A stretch of DNA of 64,000 bases from Paenibacillus oleatilyticus (lineage in GTDB: Bacteria; Bacillota; Bacilli; Paenibacillales; NBRC-103111): the NCBI RefSeq assembly GCF_018998565.1, contig NZ_JAHNZO010000028.1:48404-112403 (forward strand). The letters are read 5' to 3'. Position 1 is the first letter of the stretch. The number at the start of each line of letters is the position of its first letter. Made by a program: the position numbers and the translations under genes. Below the pieces are notes generated by a model that was given only the letters and a program-made list of their open reading frames with translations, searched no databases and was not told the DNA's origin. Positions 41,569 through 51,314 of this stretch are shown one piece after another.

Positions 41569-44500
41569 TTGTTTTTGAAACGTATCGAGCTCTCGGGCTT
41601 CAAATCGTTTGCGGATCGGACCGAGCTGGAATTCGTACAAGGAATTACGGCGGTGGTCGGGCCGAACGGCAGCGGAAAAAGCAACATCTCCGACGGCATC
41701 CGCTGGGTGCTTGGCGAACAAAGCGCCAAGTCGCTGCGCGGAGGCAAGATGGAAGATATTATTTTCGCCGGAAGCGATGCCCGCAAAGCCGTCAATTACG
41801 GCGAAGTATCGCTAACGCTCGATAATGCGAGTCAGTCGCTGCCGCTGGATTACAGCGAAGTGACGGTTACCCGGCGCGTGCACCGCAGCGGGGAAAGCGA
41901 ATATATGATCAACAAGCAGCCCTGCCGGCTCAAGGATATTACCGAGCTCTTTATGGACACGGGAATCGGGAAGGAAGCTTACTCGATTATCGGGCAGGGG
42001 CGCATCGAAGAAATTTTGAGCACGAAATCGGAAGACCGCCGAGGTATTTTTGAAGAAGCTTCGGGGATCGTCAAATATAAATCGCGGAAGCGCGAAACGG
42101 AAAAGAAACTGCAGGAAACGGAGCAAAACTTGCTGCGTATCCACGATCTGGTGTCGGAGCTGGAAGACCAGTTGGAGCCGCTGCGCGTGCAGTCGGAGAA
42201 GGCGGTGCGCTTCAAGGAGCTGAAGGAAGAGCTCAAATCGAGCGAAATCGCGATGTATGTCCATCAGATCGAGCAGATTTACGCAAGCTGGACGGATACG
42301 AACGCTCAGCTTGAGAAGCTTCGCGAATCGCAGCGCGAATTGTCCGGCGTGATCAGCAAGCAGGACGCCGAGCTGGAGAAGGAACGCTGGGAAACGCGGC
42401 GGCTGGAGGAAGAGATCGAAGGATTGCAGCAGCACCTGCTTCAGCTGAGCGAGGATTTTGAGAAATGCGAAGGCCAGGGCGAGGTACTGAAAGAGCGGAA
42501 AAAAAATTACGCTTCCAATAAAAACCAGATCCGGCTTGCCGTTGTCCAGCAGGAGCAGCGGGTGCTTGATAAAGAGGCTGAAATTGCCCAGCTGCGCGAA
42601 AAAATCGCCGCGATCGGAGCGGAGCTTGCAGAGACACAGGCCAAGCTGAAGGCCGAGGAAGATCGGCTGCTCGGCGTAACGGGAGGCATCAGCAGCGCTG
42701 AGGAAGATCGGCTGAAGGGCGAGCTGCTTGAAGTGCTGAACGACTCCGCCAATGCCCGCAATGAAGCGCGGTATGCCGAGCAGCAGCTTGAAGCGCTCGG
42801 CCGCCGGCTGGACCGGCTCGACGACGAGCACCGCAAGTGGCAGGAGCAGCAGGAGAGCATCGCGGAGCGCAAAGCGGCTTTGGAGAAGAAACTGGAAGAA
42901 GCCGTGGCCGCGATCGCGGAGGTGCGGAATCAGTATCTGGAGCTCAGCCAAGGATTGAAATCGAAGCAGACGCTGTCGGAAGAGGCGCAGGCCGCCGTCC
43001 GCAAGTGGGAGCAGAAGATCGATTCGATGGTGTCGCGGCGCGATACGATGCGCGAGATGGCGAACGACTATGACGGCTTTATGCACGGCGTCAAGGAAGT
43101 GCTGAAGGCGAAGGACCGCGGCGATCTGCGCGGCATTCGCGGCGCGGTGGCCGAGCTCGTCAAGGTGCCTGCCCATGTGGAAGTCGCCATAGAGACGGCG
43201 CTGGGCGGCGCGCTTCAGCATATCGTCGTGGACAACGAGGCGAACGGCAGGGATGCGATCGCTTTTCTGAAGCGCCGCCAGCTCGGCCGGGCGACGTTTC
43301 TGCCGCTGGACGTTATTCGCAGCCGGTCCATTCCGGAAGGTGAACAGCGTCAGATTCAAGGCATGGAAGGCTTTGTCGGCATCGCCGTCGATTTGGTGCA
43401 GTTTGAAGATACGTACCGGCAAATTGCCGGCAGCTTGCTCGGCAATGTCATCATTGCGAATACGCTGGAGGTTGCCAACCGGATCGCGGCCCGGGTACAG
43501 TACCGGTATCGCGTCGTTACGCTGGAGGGCGATGTCGTGAACCCCGGCGGTTCGATGAGCGGGGGCAGCCAACAGAAGAAAACGACAAGTCTTCTGAGCC
43601 GTCAACGGCAAATCGAAGACATGGATAAGGACATCTCGCTGTCCGAAACCCAGCTGAAAAGCTTCCGGGCCAAAGCGGAGGAGCTGCGCCGCGAAATCGG
43701 CGAAACGACGCGCAAGCTGGACGAACTGCGGGCAGAAGGCGAGAACCGGCGGATCGAGGAGCAGCAGATTCGCGCTTCACTTGAGCCGTTGGAGCATGAA
43801 GCGAAGCAGGTGGCCCAGCAGCTTACGCTGTACGGCGCCGACGGCGAAACGCTGGCGGCCGAGCGCAGCGATCTGGAGCGCCGGCGGACGGAAGCTCTCG
43901 AAGCGCAGGAGCGACTGCAGCGGCAGGAGGCCGAGCTGCAGCAGGCGATCCGCGACGCCGAAATCCGCCGCAAGGCGAGCGAGTCGGAGAAGGAGGAGCT
44001 GCAAACGCAGCTCACGGACCTGAAGGTGAAGGTCGCGGCGCAATCGCAGGAGAAGCAGTCGCTGCACGAGCAGGAGCGCCGTTCCCGCAATGAGCTGGAA
44101 ACGATCAAGCACGAGCTGGAAACGAACAGCGAGATGGAGCGGCAGCTCGACTCCGACATGGCGAATCACGAGCAGGAATCCGTGCTGCAGATCGAGCAGC
44201 TTAATGATTTGAAGCTGAAGAAGCAGCAATGTGCGGAGCAGCTGGATATGAAGCGCGCGGAGCGGGCGCAGTGGGTGGCCAAGCTCGAAGCCGAGGAAAG
44301 CAAAACCAAGGAGCAGCGCACCCAGCTGCGGCAGATCGAGGAGCAGCTCCATCAGACGGAGGTTCGCGTGAACCGCTTGGACGTGGAGCTGGAGAACCTG
44401 CTCAAAAAGCTCTCCGAAGATTACGAGCTCAGCTATGAGCTGGCGAAAGAGCGCTATCCCGTACCAGAGGACGTTCCCGGTACCCAAAATAAAGTTCGCG

Positions 44501-45144
44501 AGCTGAAGCGCGAAATCGCCATTCTCGGGGAAGTCAACCTCGGGGCGATTGAAGAGTACCAGCGTGTTAACGAGCGATACTTGTTTCTGGCGGAGCAGAA
44601 GAACGATCTGGTGGAGGCCAAAACGGCGCTTTATCTCGTGATCCGCGAGATGGACGAGGAGATGGGACGACGTTTCCGTTCCACGTTCGATGCGATCCGT
44701 TCGCATTTTGTCGTCGTCTTCGGCAAGCTGTTCGGCGGCGGCCGGGCCGACCTCATTTTGTCGGAGCCGGACAATTTGCTGGATACGGGCATTGAGATCG
44801 TAGCGCAGCCTCCGGGCAAAAAGCTGCAAAATTTGCAGCTGCTCTCCGGCGGCGAACGGGCGCTGACCGCCATTGCGCTGCTGTTCTCGATCATCCGTGT
44901 CAAGCCTGTGCCGTTCTGCGTGCTCGACGAGGTCGAAGCGGCGCTGGACGAGGCGAACGTGACGCGCTTTGCCGAATATTTGCGCGAGTTTTCGATGTCG
45001 ACGCAATTTATCGTCGTCACGCACCGCAAAGGCACGATGGAAGAAGCCGACGTGCTGTACGGCGTGACGATGGAAGAGGGCGGCGTCTCGAAGCTCGTAT
45101 CCGTCCGACTGGAAGATGACGAAGCCATTATGGAAGCCGGCTGA
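41569..45144 (+). CDS. smc: Chromosome condensation ATPase SMC
   Basis: 1191 aa from TTG 41569, GAGGTGA upstream. Walker A GPNGSGKSN (about 32-40), long coiled coils (about 165-500 and 670-1010), flexible hinge between them (about 510-640, with GGALQHIVVDNEANGRDAI), and C-terminal signature LSGGERALTAIALLF with Walker B VPFCVLDEVEAALDEANV. Works with ScpA/ScpB in chromosome compaction and segregation. Its high G/C third positions create long antisense frames that are not genes. Confidence 0.98.
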   Translation: MFLKRIELSGFKSFADRTELEFVQGITAVVGPNGSGKSNISDGIRWVLGEQSAKSLRGGKMEDIIFAGSDARKAVNYGEVSLTLDNASQSLPLDYSEVTVTRRVHRSGESEYMINKQPCRLKDITELFMDTGIGKEAYSIIGQGRIEEILSTKSEDRRGIFEEASGIVKYKSRKRETEKKLQETEQNLLRIHDLVSELEDQLEPLRVQSEKAVRFKELKEELKSSEIAMYVHQIEQIYASWTDTNAQLEKLRESQRELSGVISKQDAELEKERWETRRLEEEIEGLQQHLLQLSEDFEKCEGQGEVLKERKKNYASNKNQIRLAVVQQEQRVLDKEAEIAQLREKIAAIGAELAETQAKLKAEEDRLLGVTGGISSAEEDRLKGELLEVLNDSANARNEARYAEQQLEALGRRLDRLDDEHRKWQEQQESIAERKAALEKKLEEAVAAIAEVRNQYLELSQGLKSKQTLSEEAQAAVRKWEQKIDSMVSRRDTMREMANDYDGFMHGVKEVLKAKDRGDLRGIRGAVAELVKVPAHVEVAIETALGGALQHIVVDNEANGRDAIAFLKRRQLGRATFLPLDVIRSRSIPEGEQRQIQGMEGFVGIAVDLVQFEDTYRQIAGSLLGNVIIANTLEVANRIAARVQYRYRVVTLEGDVVNPGGSMSGGSQQKKTTSLLSRQRQIEDMDKDISLSETQLKSFRAKAEELRREIGETTRKLDELRAEGENRRIEEQQIRASLEPLEHEAKQVAQQLTLYGADGETLAAERSDLERRRTEALEAQERLQRQEAELQQAIRDAEIRRKASESEKEELQTQLTDLKVKVAAQSQEKQSLHEQERRSRNELETIKHELETNSEMERQLDSDMANHEQESVLQIEQLNDLKLKKQQCAEQLDMKRAERAQWVAKLEAEESKTKEQRTQLRQIEEQLHQTEVRVNRLDVELENLLKKLSEDYELSYELAKERYPVPEDVPGTQNKVRELKREIAILGEVNLGAIEEYQRVNERYLFLAEQKNDLVEAKTALYLVIREMDEEMGRRFRSTFDAIRSHFVVVFGKLFGGGRADLILSEPDNLLDTGIEIVAQPPGKKLQNLQLLSGGERALTAIALLFSIIRVKPVPFCVLDEVEAALDEANVTRFAEYLREFSMSTQFIVVTHRKGTMEEADVLYGVTMEEGGVSKLVSVRLEDDEAIMEAG

Positions 45145-45176
45145 TGCCGATATATTGAGATTGAGGTAGGTGCCCC

Positions 45177-46181
45177 GTGAGCTTTTTTAAACGATTGAAA
45201 GAAGCGATTTCGACCAAAGCCGAAACGGTGACGAACAAGTTCAAGGAAGGCTTGGCCAAAACGAGAGACGTGTTTGTCGAGCGCGTTGAGGATCTGTTCT
45301 CCCGCCGCAAAAAAATCGACGAAGATTTTTACGAGGAGCTGGAAGAAATTCTGATCGGCGCCGATGTGGGTGTAAACACGGTGCTGAAGCTGATCGAGGA
45401 TCTGCGGGCCGAAGTCCGCAAACGCAAAATCGAGAATCCGAGCGAGCTGCAGCCGATTTTGTCCGAGATGCTGATCGCGCTGCTCAAAGGGCAGGAGCAA
45501 ACCGGGCTGCGCATGGCCGAATCCGGCCTCACGGTCATTTTGTTCGTAGGCGTCAACGGCGTTGGCAAAACGACGACGATCGGCAAAATGGCCCATATGC
45601 TGAAATCCCAGGGCAAAAAAGTGCTGCTTGCCGCCGGAGACACGTTCCGTGCCGGAGCGATCGAGCAGTTGGAAGAATGGGGACGCCGCGTAGGCGTCGA
45701 CGTGATCAAGCAGCAGGCGGGCTCAGACCCGGCTGCGGTCATGTACGACGCGCTGCATGCGGCCAAATCGCGCGGCGTGGACGTGCTGCTCTGCGATACG
45801 GCGGGCCGGCTGCAGAACAAAGTCAACCTGATGGAAGAGCTGAACAAAATTTACCGCGTCATCCGCCGCGAGGTTCCGGAAGCACCGCACGAGGTGCTGC
45901 TGGTGCTCGATGCGACGACCGGACAGAACGCTTTGCAGCAGGCGAAGCTGTTCGACGAGAAATCCGGTCTGAGCGGCTTGGTGCTGACCAAGCTGGACGG
46001 AACGGCAAAAGGCGGCATTGTCGTCGCGATCCGTCAGGAGCTGCAGCTGCCTGTCAAATTCGTCGGCCTCGGCGAGAAGATGGACGATCTGCAAGCGTTC
46101 GATTCCGATCAATTCGTGCATGCGCTGTTCAGCAAATGGATTGCCGAGTCGGAAAAGGAAGAGGAAAAAGCCGGTCAATAA
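45177..46181 (+). CDS. ftsY: Signal recognition particle receptor FtsY
   Basis: 334 aa from GTG 45177. An N domain (about 20-105) and a G domain with P-loop GVNGVGKT (125-132), DTAGR and TKLDGTAKGG. Receives ribosome-SRP complexes at the membrane. The acidic A domain found in enterobacteria is absent, as usual in Bacillales. 32 bases after smc. Confidence 0.97.
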   Translation: MSFFKRLKEAISTKAETVTNKFKEGLAKTRDVFVERVEDLFSRRKKIDEDFYEELEEILIGADVGVNTVLKLIEDLRAEVRKRKIENPSELQPILSEMLIALLKGQEQTGLRMAESGLTVILFVGVNGVGKTTTIGKMAHMLKSQGKKVLLAAGDTFRAGAIEQLEEWGRRVGVDVIKQQAGSDPAAVMYDALHAAKSRGVDVLLCDTAGRLQNKVNLMEELNKIYRVIRREVPEAPHEVLLVLDATTGQNALQQAKLFDEKSGLSGLVLTKLDGTAKGGIVVAIRQELQLPVKFVGLGEKMDDLQAFDSDQFVHALFSKWIAESEKEEEKAGQ

Positions 46182-46192
46182 GCCGGCTTTTT
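46165..46192 (+). terminator. Terminator overlapping the end of ftsY
   Basis: AAAAAGCCGG/CCGGCTTTTT around TCAATAAG; the ftsY stop lies in the loop. Confidence 0.85.
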
Positions 46193-46211
46193 GCCTGACA
46201 AGGAGAAAAGC

Positions 46212-46240
46212 TTGACATCCCTCTTCAGTTTCAGTATGAT
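46212..46240 (+). promoter_or_regulatory. Sigma-A promoter of ylxM-ffh
   Basis: TTGACA (46212-46217) and TATGAT (46235-46240), spacer 17; just after the ftsY terminator. Confidence 0.85.
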
Positions 46241-46293
46241 AAGTGAGGTTGATTTGCTGTAAAGTGTTTTACCTTAACGGGGGTGAGGCACGA

Positions 46294-46644
46294 ATGACGG
46301 AGGAACATGTCCTTCAAAAGACGAATCGGATTAATCTGCTGTTCGATTTCTACGAACGGCTGCTGACGGAAAAGCAGCAAATGTTTTTGAAGCATTATTT
46401 TCACGATGATTATTCGCTTGGCGAGATCGCATCGGAATTCAGCATCAGCCGTCAAGCGGTTTACGAGCATATTAAACGGGCCGAATCGGTACTTGAGGAT
46501 TACGAAGGCAAGCTGCGGCTTCTGGAGAAGCACGAAGAGCGGCAGCGGCTTCTGCGGCAGCTTGAGGCGCTTAGCGGCGGTCTGCCGGAGCCTCAACGTA
46601 TGGAGATTCAGGCCGTCATGGAAAAGCTTAACGAATTGGATTAA
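46294..46644 (+). CDS. ylxM: YlxM/p13-type SRP-associated HTH protein
   Basis: 116 aa from ATG 46294, GGGGGTGAGG upstream. Sigma-70 region 4-like helix-turn-helix (DYSLGEIASEFSISRQAVYEHIKRAE, about 36-61) and a C-terminal coiled coil. Always paired with ffh in Firmicutes; reported to influence SRP GTPase activity. Confidence 0.94.
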   Translation: MTEEHVLQKTNRINLLFDFYERLLTEKQQMFLKHYFHDDYSLGEIASEFSISRQAVYEHIKRAESVLEDYEGKLRLLEKHEERQRLLRQLEALSGGLPEPQRMEIQAVMEKLNELD

Positions 46645-46674
46645 CATATTCCCTCCGGAAGGTGGTGACGACCT

Positions 46675-48042
46675 GTGGCATTCGAAGGACTATCCAGCCG
46701 GCTGCAAAGTGTATTCAGTAAGCTTAGAGGAAAAGGCAAGCTGACCGAGGACGATGTAAACGAAGCGCTGCGGGAAGTACGGCTTGCGCTCCTTGAGGCG
46801 GATGTCAACTTTAAGGTCGTCAAGGAATTCATCGCCAAGGTGAAGGAACAGGCGATCGGACAAGAAGTGCTGCAAAGCTTTACCCCGGCGATGGTTGTCG
46901 TCGATATTGTAAATAAAGAGCTGACGGCCCTGATGGGCGGGACGCAGAGCAAGCTGGCACGGGCGAACAAGCCGCCGACGGTCATTATGATGGTCGGTCT
47001 GCAGGGCGCGGGGAAAACGACGACGACCGGCAAGCTCGCGAAGCTGCTGCTCCAGCAAAATCACCGGCCCCTGCTGGCGGCAGGCGACATCTACCGTCCG
47101 GCTGCGATCAAACAGCTTCAAGTGCTGGGCGAGCAGTTGAAGGTTCCGGTGTTCTCGCTGGGCGACAAAGTAAGCCCCGTCGAGATTGCGAAGCAGGCGC
47201 TGCAGCATGCGAAGGATCATAACAACGATTATTTGATCGTCGATACAGCGGGCCGTCTTCACATCGATGAAAGCTTGATGGACGAATTGAAGCAAATCGT
47301 CGAAGCGGTTAGCCCCGACGAGATTTTGCTGGTAGTCGACGCGATGACGGGGCAAGATGCCGTCAACGTGGCCGAAAGCTTCCATAAGCAACTGGAGCTG
47401 ACGGGCGTCGTGCTGACGAAGCTCGACGGCGATACGCGCGGGGGGGCGGCGATTTCGGTCAAAGCCGTCACCGGCTGCCCGATCAAGTTTGCTGCCATGG
47501 GTGAGAAGCTGGATGCGCTCGAACCGTTCCATCCGGAACGGATGGCTTCCCGGATTCTCGGCATGGGCGACATGCTCACGCTGATCGAGAAAGCGCAAGC
47601 GAGCATCGACGCCGACAAGGCGAAGGAAATGGAACGCAAGCTGCGTACCGCGGAATTCACGTTTGACGACTTCCTGGAGCAGATGGAGCAGGTCAAGAAG
47701 CTGGGTCCGCTGGACCAATTGCTCGACATGCTGCCGGGCGCAGGCAAGATCAAGGGTATGAAGGACGTCAAGGTCGACGATAAGCAGATGGCTCGCGTCG
47801 CCGCCATCGTCAAGTCGATGACCAAGGAAGAACGGCAAAATCCGGATCTGCTTAGTCCGAGCCGGCGCAAGCGTCTGGCTGCGGGCAGCGGCAATTCCGT
47901 GCAGGATGTCAATCGGTTTATCAAGCAGTTCGAAGATATGCGCAAGATGATGAAGCAGTTCTCCGGCATGATGGGGCCCAAAGGGGCCAAGCAGCTGAAG
48001 AACCTCAAGAAGCTCGGACGCGGGATGAAATTCCCGTTTTGA
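46675..48042 (+). CDS. ffh: Signal recognition particle protein Ffh
   Basis: 455 aa from GTG 46675 after GAAGGTGG. NG domain with P-loop GLQGAGKT (108-115), DTAGR and TKLDGDTRGG, then the methionine-rich M domain (about 300-455, EQMEQVKKLGPLDQLLDMLPG, FEDMRKMMKQFSGMMG) that binds signal peptides and the 4.5S-type RNA. Confidence 0.98.
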   Translation: MAFEGLSSRLQSVFSKLRGKGKLTEDDVNEALREVRLALLEADVNFKVVKEFIAKVKEQAIGQEVLQSFTPAMVVVDIVNKELTALMGGTQSKLARANKPPTVIMMVGLQGAGKTTTTGKLAKLLLQQNHRPLLAAGDIYRPAAIKQLQVLGEQLKVPVFSLGDKVSPVEIAKQALQHAKDHNNDYLIVDTAGRLHIDESLMDELKQIVEAVSPDEILLVVDAMTGQDAVNVAESFHKQLELTGVVLTKLDGDTRGGAAISVKAVTGCPIKFAAMGEKLDALEPFHPERMASRILGMGDMLTLIEKAQASIDADKAKEMERKLRTAEFTFDDFLEQMEQVKKLGPLDQLLDMLPGAGKIKGMKDVKVDDKQMARVAAIVKSMTKEERQNPDLLSPSRRKRLAAGSGNSVQDVNRFIKQFEDMRKMMKQFSGMMGPKGAKQLKNLKKLGRGMKFPF

Positions 48043-48080
48043 GATAAATGATGTTTAACTCTATTGGGGAGGTGATATAC

Positions 48081-48353
48081 ATGGCAACTCGCATTCGTCT
48101 GAAGCGTATGGGCGCTCACAAAGCTCCTTTCTACCGCGTAGTGGTTTCGGATTCCCGTTCCCCGCGTGACGGTCGTTTCATTGAAGAGATTGGCACATAC
48201 AATCCGGTTGCTCAACCAGCCGTTGTGAATATTGACGAGGAAAAAGCACTGAAATGGCTCCAAAACGGTGCACAAGCTTCCGATACGGTTCGCAGCCTGT
48301 TCAGCAAAGCTGGCATTTTGACAAAATTTCACGAGTCTAAACTGCAGAAGTAA
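48081..48353 (+). CDS. rpsP: 30S ribosomal protein S16
   Basis: 90 aa, GGGGAGGTGAT upstream. MATRIRLKRMGAHKAPFYRV is the family start. Conserved operon with khpA, rimM and trmD. Confidence 0.98.
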   Translation: MATRIRLKRMGAHKAPFYRVVVSDSRSPRDGRFIEEIGTYNPVAQPAVVNIDEEKALKWLQNGAQASDTVRSLFSKAGILTKFHESKLQK

Positions 48354-48375
48354 TCTGTAAGATTCGGAGGGTACG

Positions 48376-48606
48376 ATGAAGGATCTTATTACCGTTATCG
48401 CCAAGGCGTTGGTGGATCATCCTGAAGAAGTACGCGTGAATACGGTCGAGGACGACCGCAGCATTACGTTTGAGCTGTCGGTACACCCCGACGATGTCGG
48501 CAAGGTCATCGGCAAGCAAGGACGTATTGCCAAGGCGCTTCGCACCGTAGTCACATCCGCTGCAGTGAAAGAACCGAAACGTGTTTCGGTTGAAATCGTG
48601 TCATAA
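48376..48606 (+). CDS. khpA: KH-domain RNA-binding protein KhpA (YlqC)
   Basis: 76 aa. A single KH domain with the GxxG loop GKQG (about 46-49, VIGKQGRIAKALRT). Partner of KhpB/Jag in RNA binding linked to cell division and sRNA regulation. 22 bases after rpsP. Confidence 0.95.
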   Translation: MKDLITVIAKALVDHPEEVRVNTVEDDRSITFELSVHPDDVGKVIGKQGRIAKALRTVVTSAAVKEPKRVSVEIVS

Positions 48607-48617
48607 GGGAAACATGA

Positions 48618-48646
48618 GAGTTAGGAGCTGCTCCTAACTCTTTTCT
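48618..48646 (+). terminator. Terminator between khpA and rimM
   Basis: GAGTTAGG/CCTAACTC around AGCTGCT, then TTTTCTCTT. Probably partial, as rimM-trmD usually belong to the same operon. Confidence 0.7.
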
Positions 48647-48684
48647 CTTCCTATAAGCTCCTATTCCAAACCCGGGAGGGTCCT

Positions 48685-49209
48685 ATGAGCGAAAAGTTGT
48701 ATACGGTTGGAAAAATTGTAAATACGCATGGCATCCGCGGCGAGCTTAAGATCGTCCCGGAAACGCATTTTCCGGACGAACGCTTTGCCAAAGGCAGCAA
48801 GCTGGTATTTGTCCATCCCGAGCAAGGGATGCAGCTCCCCGTTACGGTAGAAGCGGCCCGTGAACAAAAAAACATGTTCATCATCAAATTCCAAGGCTTC
48901 ACGAACATCAACGAAGTGGAAAAATATAAAGGCTGGCTCTTAAAAGTCGAAGAGCAATACTTATCCGAGCTTCCCGAAGACGAGTATTACTACCACGAAA
49001 TTATCGGCAGTACGGTTATTACGGAAGAAGGCGAAGAGCTGGGTACGATCTCGGAAATTTTGTCGCCTGGGGCAAATGACGTATGGGTTGTCAAGCGTCC
49101 GGCCGGCAAACCGCTGCTGCTTCCTTATATCGACGATGTCGTGCTGAACGTCGACGTAAACGAGAAGAAGGTTACGGTCCGCCTGATGGAAGGCTTGCTT
49201 GACCTATGA
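48685..49209 (+). CDS. rimM: 16S rRNA processing protein RimM
   Basis: 174 aa. N-terminal beta barrel (YTVGKIVNTHGIRGELKI) and C-terminal PRC-barrel (EYYYHEIIGSTVITEEGEEL...LLPYIDDVVLNVD). Assists maturation of the 30S head. Overlaps trmD by 4 bases. Confidence 0.97.
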   Translation: MSEKLYTVGKIVNTHGIRGELKIVPETHFPDERFAKGSKLVFVHPEQGMQLPVTVEAAREQKNMFIIKFQGFTNINEVEKYKGWLLKVEEQYLSELPEDEYYYHEIIGSTVITEEGEELGTISEILSPGANDVWVVKRPAGKPLLLPYIDDVVLNVDVNEKKVTVRLMEGLLDL

Positions 49210-49973
49210 GAATCGATGTGCTGACGCTTTTTCCAGCGATGTTCGACGGGGTTTTTACTTCGAGTATTTTGGGAAAGGCACGGGAAAAAGGTTTAGTCGA
49301 GCTGAATACGGTCAATTTTCGCGATTACGCGAACAACAAGCATAATACGGTGGACGACTATCCGTACGGCGGCGGCGGCGGAATGGTGCTGAAACCGGAG
49401 CCGCTGTTCGCCGCGGTTGAAGATGTAACCTCCGGACTGGAATCGAAGCCTCGCGTGATCCTGATGTGTCCTCAAGGCGAGTCGTTCTCACAGAAAAAAG
49501 CCGAGGAGCTTTCGGCAGAGCGGCATTTGATCTTCATCTGCGGACACTACGAAGGCTATGATGAGCGAATCCGCGAGCATTTGGTGACAGACGAGCTGTC
49601 CATCGGCGATTATGTGCTGACCGGGGGAGAGCTGCCGGCGATGGTCGTGATCGACAGCGTCGTGCGTTTGCTTCCCGGCGTGCTGGGCAACGAAACGTCG
49701 GCGGTGACGGATTCGTTCAGCACCGGCCTGCTGGAATACCCTCATTATACTCGTCCCGCGAACTTCCGCGGCTGGGAGGTTCCCGAGGTGCTGATCTCCG
49801 GCCACCATGGGAATATCGAGGAGTGGCGCAGAAAGCAGTCGCTGGAGCGCACATGGAGGAAACGTCGGGATTTGCTGGCGGGGATCGAGCTCACGCCTAA
49901 AGAGCGCCGCTGGCTTGAGGAATGGGAAGCACAGGAGCGTTCCGGGCAAGAAGCCGCAGGTAAGCCGGAATGA
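49206..49973 (+). CDS. trmD: tRNA (guanine37-N1)-methyltransferase TrmD
   Basis: 255 aa. SPOUT fold; family motifs VDDYPYGGGGGMVLKPEP, ICGHYEGYDERI, SIGDYVLTGGELPAMV (trefoil-knot SAM site) and the catalytic Asp in the C-terminal half. Makes m1G37 to prevent frameshifting. Confidence 0.98.
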   Translation: MRIDVLTLFPAMFDGVFTSSILGKAREKGLVELNTVNFRDYANNKHNTVDDYPYGGGGGMVLKPEPLFAAVEDVTSGLESKPRVILMCPQGESFSQKKAEELSAERHLIFICGHYEGYDERIREHLVTDELSIGDYVLTGGELPAMVVIDSVVRLLPGVLGNETSAVTDSFSTGLLEYPHYTRPANFRGWEVPEVLISGHHGNIEEWRRKQSLERTWRKRRDLLAGIELTPKERRWLEEWEAQERSGQEAAGKPE

Positions 49974-49984
49974 CGGGCCCCAGG

Positions 49985-50034
49985 AAAAACCGTTTTGCGT
50001 CATGCGCAGAAGCATGAGACAAGACGGTTTTTTA
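49985..50034 (+). terminator. Terminator after trmD
   Basis: AAAAACCGTTTTG pairs with CAAGACGGTTTTTT, with an inner ATGC/GCAT helix. Confidence 0.7.
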
Positions 50035-50137
50035 ATTTGGAGGCTGGAATACATTTTCGTTTTAACGGGAATAATGTGGCAATAACGGATCGATTTGCAA
50101 TAATGGAACGATCCTTCATCTTACAGCAAAGAACTGG

Positions 50138-50166
50138 TTGTGTTTCCCTAGAGTTTATGCTATGAT
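50138..50166 (+). promoter_or_regulatory. Promoter and leader of rplS
   Basis: TTGTGT (50138-50143) and TATGAT (50161-50166), spacer 17. A leader of about 110 bases follows before rplS. An autoregulatory L19 leader RNA is known upstream of rplS in Firmicutes; I could not verify its fold here. Confidence 0.6.
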
Positions 50167-50278
50167 ATAAAACGTTGTGGCAATTTGCTTGAATACGGTG
50201 GTCCTCTGCGCGTGACATCGAAGAACCGACATCTAATAGCAGCGGCATGAACACCTGTGTGGAAGGAGGGAGTCATCC

Positions 50279-50620
50279 ATGAACTTGATCCAAGAGATTA
50301 CGAAGGAACAACTGCGCAGCGACATTCCGAGCTTTCGTCCTGGCGACACTTTGAAAGTGTATGTTAAGGTTATCGAGGGTTCGCGCGAGCGTGTCCAGCT
50401 GTTCGAGGGCGTTGTTATTAAGCGCCGCGGCGGCGGAATCAGCGAAACGTTCACAGTAAGAAAAATTTCTTATGGCGTTGGCGTTGAGAGAACGTTCCCG
50501 ATTCATACTCCAAAGATCGATAAGATTGAAGTGGCTCGCCGTGGTAAAGTCCGTCGCGCGAAGCTCTACTATCTTCGCGGTCTGCGCGGTAAAGCAGCAA
50601 GAATTCAAGAGATTCGATAA
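50279..50620 (+). CDS. rplS: 50S ribosomal protein L19
   Basis: 113 aa, AAGGAGGG upstream. FRPGDTLKVYVKVIEGSRER, FEGVVIKRRGGGISETFTVR and the basic C terminus are diagnostic. L19 lies at the subunit interface. Confidence 0.98.
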   Translation: MNLIQEITKEQLRSDIPSFRPGDTLKVYVKVIEGSRERVQLFEGVVIKRRGGGISETFTVRKISYGVGVERTFPIHTPKIDKIEVARRGKVRRAKLYYLRGLRGKAARIQEIR

Positions 50621-50627
50621 CGAAAAC

Positions 50628-50664
50628 AAAGGGGCTTGCACACCAAGTCCCTTTTCGTTTTTTA
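50628..50664 (+). terminator. Terminator after rplS
   Basis: AAAGGGGCTTG/CAAGTCCCTTT with a five-base loop, then TCGTTTTTT. Confidence 0.8.
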
Positions 50665-50694
50665 CCCCACTCTGGCGAAAGGGCAGGAAAGCTA

Positions 50695-51291
50695 ATGGAG
50701 CAGGATCAAACCGTAGAAAAAACGAATCCCGTCAAAAACGAAGCTTGGGAATGGATCAAAGCGCTGCTGATTGCGGCGGCTCTCGTGTTTTTTATACGCT
50801 GGCTCGTTTTCGCCCCGTTCATTGTGGAAGGGCCCTCCATGGAGCCGAATTTCTATACGGGAGAGCGGCTCATCGTCAATAAGTTTATTTACAAGTTCGG
50901 GAAGCCGGAGCACGGGGAAGTCGTCGTGTTTCATGCGACCAAAGACAAAGATTACATAAAGCGCGTCATCGCCTTGCCGGGCCAAAAGGTCAAAGTCGAA
51001 GGCGACAAGGTGTATGTGGACAACCAATTGGTGGACGAAACCTATCTGAAGCCGGCGCTGGATAAAGCCGCCTCGGAAGGGAGACCCTATAACACAAGAA
51101 ATTTCCCGGAGCAGACAGTTCCCGAGGGCAGCGTATTCGTGATGGGCGACAACCGTTCGAACAGCTCGGATAGCCGCGACCCGTCTGTAGGCTTTGTCAA
51201 CTATGATAAAATTGTCGGACGTGCCGACTTGATCTTCTGGCCGTTCAATAAAATCAGCCTGGTTCATTTCAATAGTCCGAACCGGCAGTAG
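50695..51291 (+). CDS. lepB: Type I signal peptidase
   Basis: 198 aa. One N-terminal membrane segment (about 22-43), catalytic Ser48 (EGPSMEPN) and general base Lys89 (DYIKRVIALPG); box E GDNRSNSSDSR present. Removes signal peptides of secreted proteins on the outer membrane face. Located between rplS and rbgA. Confidence 0.96.
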   Translation: MEQDQTVEKTNPVKNEAWEWIKALLIAAALVFFIRWLVFAPFIVEGPSMEPNFYTGERLIVNKFIYKFGKPEHGEVVVFHATKDKDYIKRVIALPGQKVKVEGDKVYVDNQLVDETYLKPALDKAASEGRPYNTRNFPEQTVPEGSVFVMGDNRSNSSDSRDPSVGFVNYDKIVGRADLIFWPFNKISLVHFNSPNRQ

Positions 51292-51314
51292 GTAAACAGA
51301 TTGAGGTGACTCAG

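Noticed and set aside
41812..45024. Long open frames antisense to smc (599 and 415 codons)
   Set aside because: They are opposite the intact smc gene, lack ribosome binding sites, and arise from its third-position GC bias and coiled-coil codon repetition.
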